Shown: in pieces, positions 62,919 to 64,000 of the stretch | How positions within the stretch are numbered: the first letter of the stretch is position 1 | Layout of the letters: every line of letters begins with the position of its first letter | Origin: Shewanella sp. MR-4 | Lineage (GTDB): Bacteria; Pseudomonadota; Gammaproteobacteria; Enterobacterales; Shewanellaceae | Assembly: GCF_000014685.1 (NCBI RefSeq) | Contig: NC_008321.1 | Location: forward strand, 3,345,001 to 3,409,000 | Length of the DNA: 64,000 nucleotides | Reading direction: 5' to 3' | Made by a program: the position numbers and the translations under genes | Notes under the pieces: generated by a model | Database searches by the model: none | Told to the model about the DNA's origin: nothing | The model's input: the letters and a program-made list of their open reading frames with translations, nothing else

Positions 62919-64000
62919 ATGAAACAAGTAGTTGAACACCAATCTGACATATTAGTCATAGGTAGCGGTGCCGCAGGTCTGACACTAGCTTTGCATCTTG
63001 CTGAAAAAGCAAACGTAATTCTGCTCTCAAAAGGCCCACTCTCCGAAGGGTCGACATACTACGCCCAAGGCGGTATCGCCTCCGTGTTCGATGAAAGTGA
63101 TACCATCGAATCCCATGTGGCCGATACGTTAGTGGCCGGTGCCGGCTTGTGCGATAAAGAAGTGGTAACTTTTACCGCTGAAAACGCCAAGAGCGCCATG
63201 CAATGGTTAATTGAATGTGGCGTGGCATTCGATAAAGAAGAAACCGCTGGCGATAATGCCAAAGACGCACCTTATCATTTAACCCGCGAAGGCGGCCACA
63301 GCCATAGACGCATTCTGCATGCCGCAGATGCGACGGGCAAAGAAGTGCAAACCACGCTGCAAGAACGCGCCCTCGCCCACCCCAATATTCAAGTTTTAGA
63401 ACGTTACAACGCCATCGACCTCATCACCACCCGTAAATTAAATCGCCCCGGCAATCGCGTGCTAGGCGCTTATGTGTGGAACCGTAATGCCGAGCAGGTC
63501 GAAACCATTAAGGCAAAATTTGTCGCATTAGCTACAGGTGGTAGCTCTAAAGTCTACCAATACACCTCAAACCCCGATGTGGCGAGTGGCGATGGCATTG
63601 CCATGGCGTGGCGCGCAGGTTGCCGTGTGGCCAACATGGAATTTAATCAATTCCATCCAACCTGCCTTTACCATGCCGATGCCCGTAACTTCCTGCTGAC
63701 CGAAGCCCTGCGCGGTGAAGGTGCTTATTTGCGCCGCCCCGATGGCAGTCGCTTTATGCCAGACTTTGACGAACGCGCCGAACTCGCACCTCGCGATATC
63801 GTAGCCCGAGCCATCGACTACGAAATGAAACGCTTAGGTGCCGATTGCGTCTATTTAGATATCAGCCATAAAGACAGCGACTTTGTCATCAAGCATTTCC
63901 CGACGATCTACAGTCGCTGCTTAGAGCTGGGGATCGATATCACCAAAGATGCCATTCCTGTGGTGCCTGCTGCCCACTATACCTGTGGTGGTGTAATGAC
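62919..64000 (+). CDS. nadB: L-aspartate oxidase (partial, runs off the window)
   Basis: The first 360 codons are visible. FAD dinucleotide motif at the start (DILVIGSGAAGLTLALHL) and the SEGSTYYAQGGIASVF and TGGSSKVYQYTSNPD blocks of the succinate dehydrogenase / aspartate oxidase flavoprotein family. Oxidises aspartate to iminoaspartate for NAD synthesis. Divergent from rpoE, the usual enteric order. Confidence 0.96.
   Translation, partial: MKQVVEHQSDILVIGSGAAGLTLALHLAEKANVILLSKGPLSEGSTYYAQGGIASVFDESDTIESHVADTLVAGAGLCDKEVVTFTAENAKSAMQWLIECGVAFDKEETAGDNAKDAPYHLTREGGHSHRRILHAADATGKEVQTTLQERALAHPNIQVLERYNAIDLITTRKLNRPGNRVLGAYVWNRNAEQVETIKAKFVALATGGSSKVYQYTSNPDVASGDGIAMAWRAGCRVANMEFNQFHPTCLYHADARNFLLTEALRGEGAYLRRPDGSRFMPDFDERAELAPRDIVARAIDYEMKRLGADCVYLDISHKDSDFVIKHFPTIYSRCLELGIDITKDAIPVVPAAHYTCGGVM

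Noticed and set aside
1..64000. tRNA, rRNA or CRISPR loci
   Set aside because: No tRNA-like cloverleaf with TTCGANTC arms, no rRNA segments and no regularly spaced repeats noticed while reading; a tRNAscan or Infernal run would be needed to exclude small RNAs.

Overview
The window is a chromosomal segment of a gammaproteobacterium, almost certainly Shewanella (S. oneidensis / MR-4 / ANA-3 type). Reasons: the order nadB / rpoE-rseA-rseB-rseC / lepA-lepB-rnc-era-recO-pdxJ-acpS, the rpsP-rimM-trmD-rplS and aroF-tyrA blocks, the hcp-hcr pair, several families largely confined to Shewanella and Vibrio (DUF2960, DUF2913-like), moderate GC and frequent GTG/TTG starts. The assignment rests on recognising proteins and gene order, not on a database search.

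Layout. 1-9.5 kb: tail of a DNA-binding protein, an RCC1 beta-propeller protein, a DUF368 (PopT) undecaprenyl-phosphate translocase, a DUF4442 protein, a fungal-type cytosine deaminase, DUF418 and DUF1294 membrane proteins, a TetR regulator beside two palindromic operators, an HPP membrane protein, AtoE and a membrane-anchored FKBP. 9.5-13.7 kb: a secreted multidomain GH18 chitinase preceded by a cyclic-di-GMP-I riboswitch and a 20-bp palindromic operator, then a ROK sugar kinase-like gene. 14-19.5 kb: aminopeptidase P, a PAS chemoreceptor, a DEAD-box helicase. 19.7-31.6 kb: small accessory and housekeeping genes (unknown CxxC protein, periplasmic peroxiredoxin, solute-binding protein, RHH protein, DJ-1, YqiJ/flotillin pair, DsrE, M32 carboxypeptidase, GNAT, DUF486, DUF2960, RDD) and one AT-rich membrane gene that looks acquired. 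31.7-35.6 kb: lptF-lptG and divergent pepA. 35.6-45.3 kb: aromatic amino-acid block, with pheA behind a Phe-codon leader peptide and attenuator, and aroF-tyrA; between them a CPA1 antiporter and the nitrosative-stress pair hcp-hcr. 45.3-52.6 kb: a 266-bp MITE-like element, the rpsP-rimM-trmD-rplS operon, ffh, ypjD, a CNNM/CorC protein and an Mpo1-like protein. 52.7-53.3 kb: an IS200-type insertion. 53.4-64 kb: acpS-pdxJ-recO-era-rnc-lepB-lepA, the sigma-E operon with its own sigma-E promoter, and divergent nadB running off the end.

The most notable points: (1) PheA is about 280 residues longer than the usual P-protein, and the extension resembles a catalytically dead AroA-beta/KDO8P-type DAHP synthase, which suggests a new allosteric module at the phenylalanine branch; (2) the chitinase leader stacks a probable LacI-type operator on a c-di-GMP riboswitch; (3) pheL appears to be translated from a nearly leaderless start; (4) a fold-back MITE, a tandem TetR operator pair and one AT-rich orphan membrane gene. 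No CRISPR array, prophage, tRNA or rRNA was seen.
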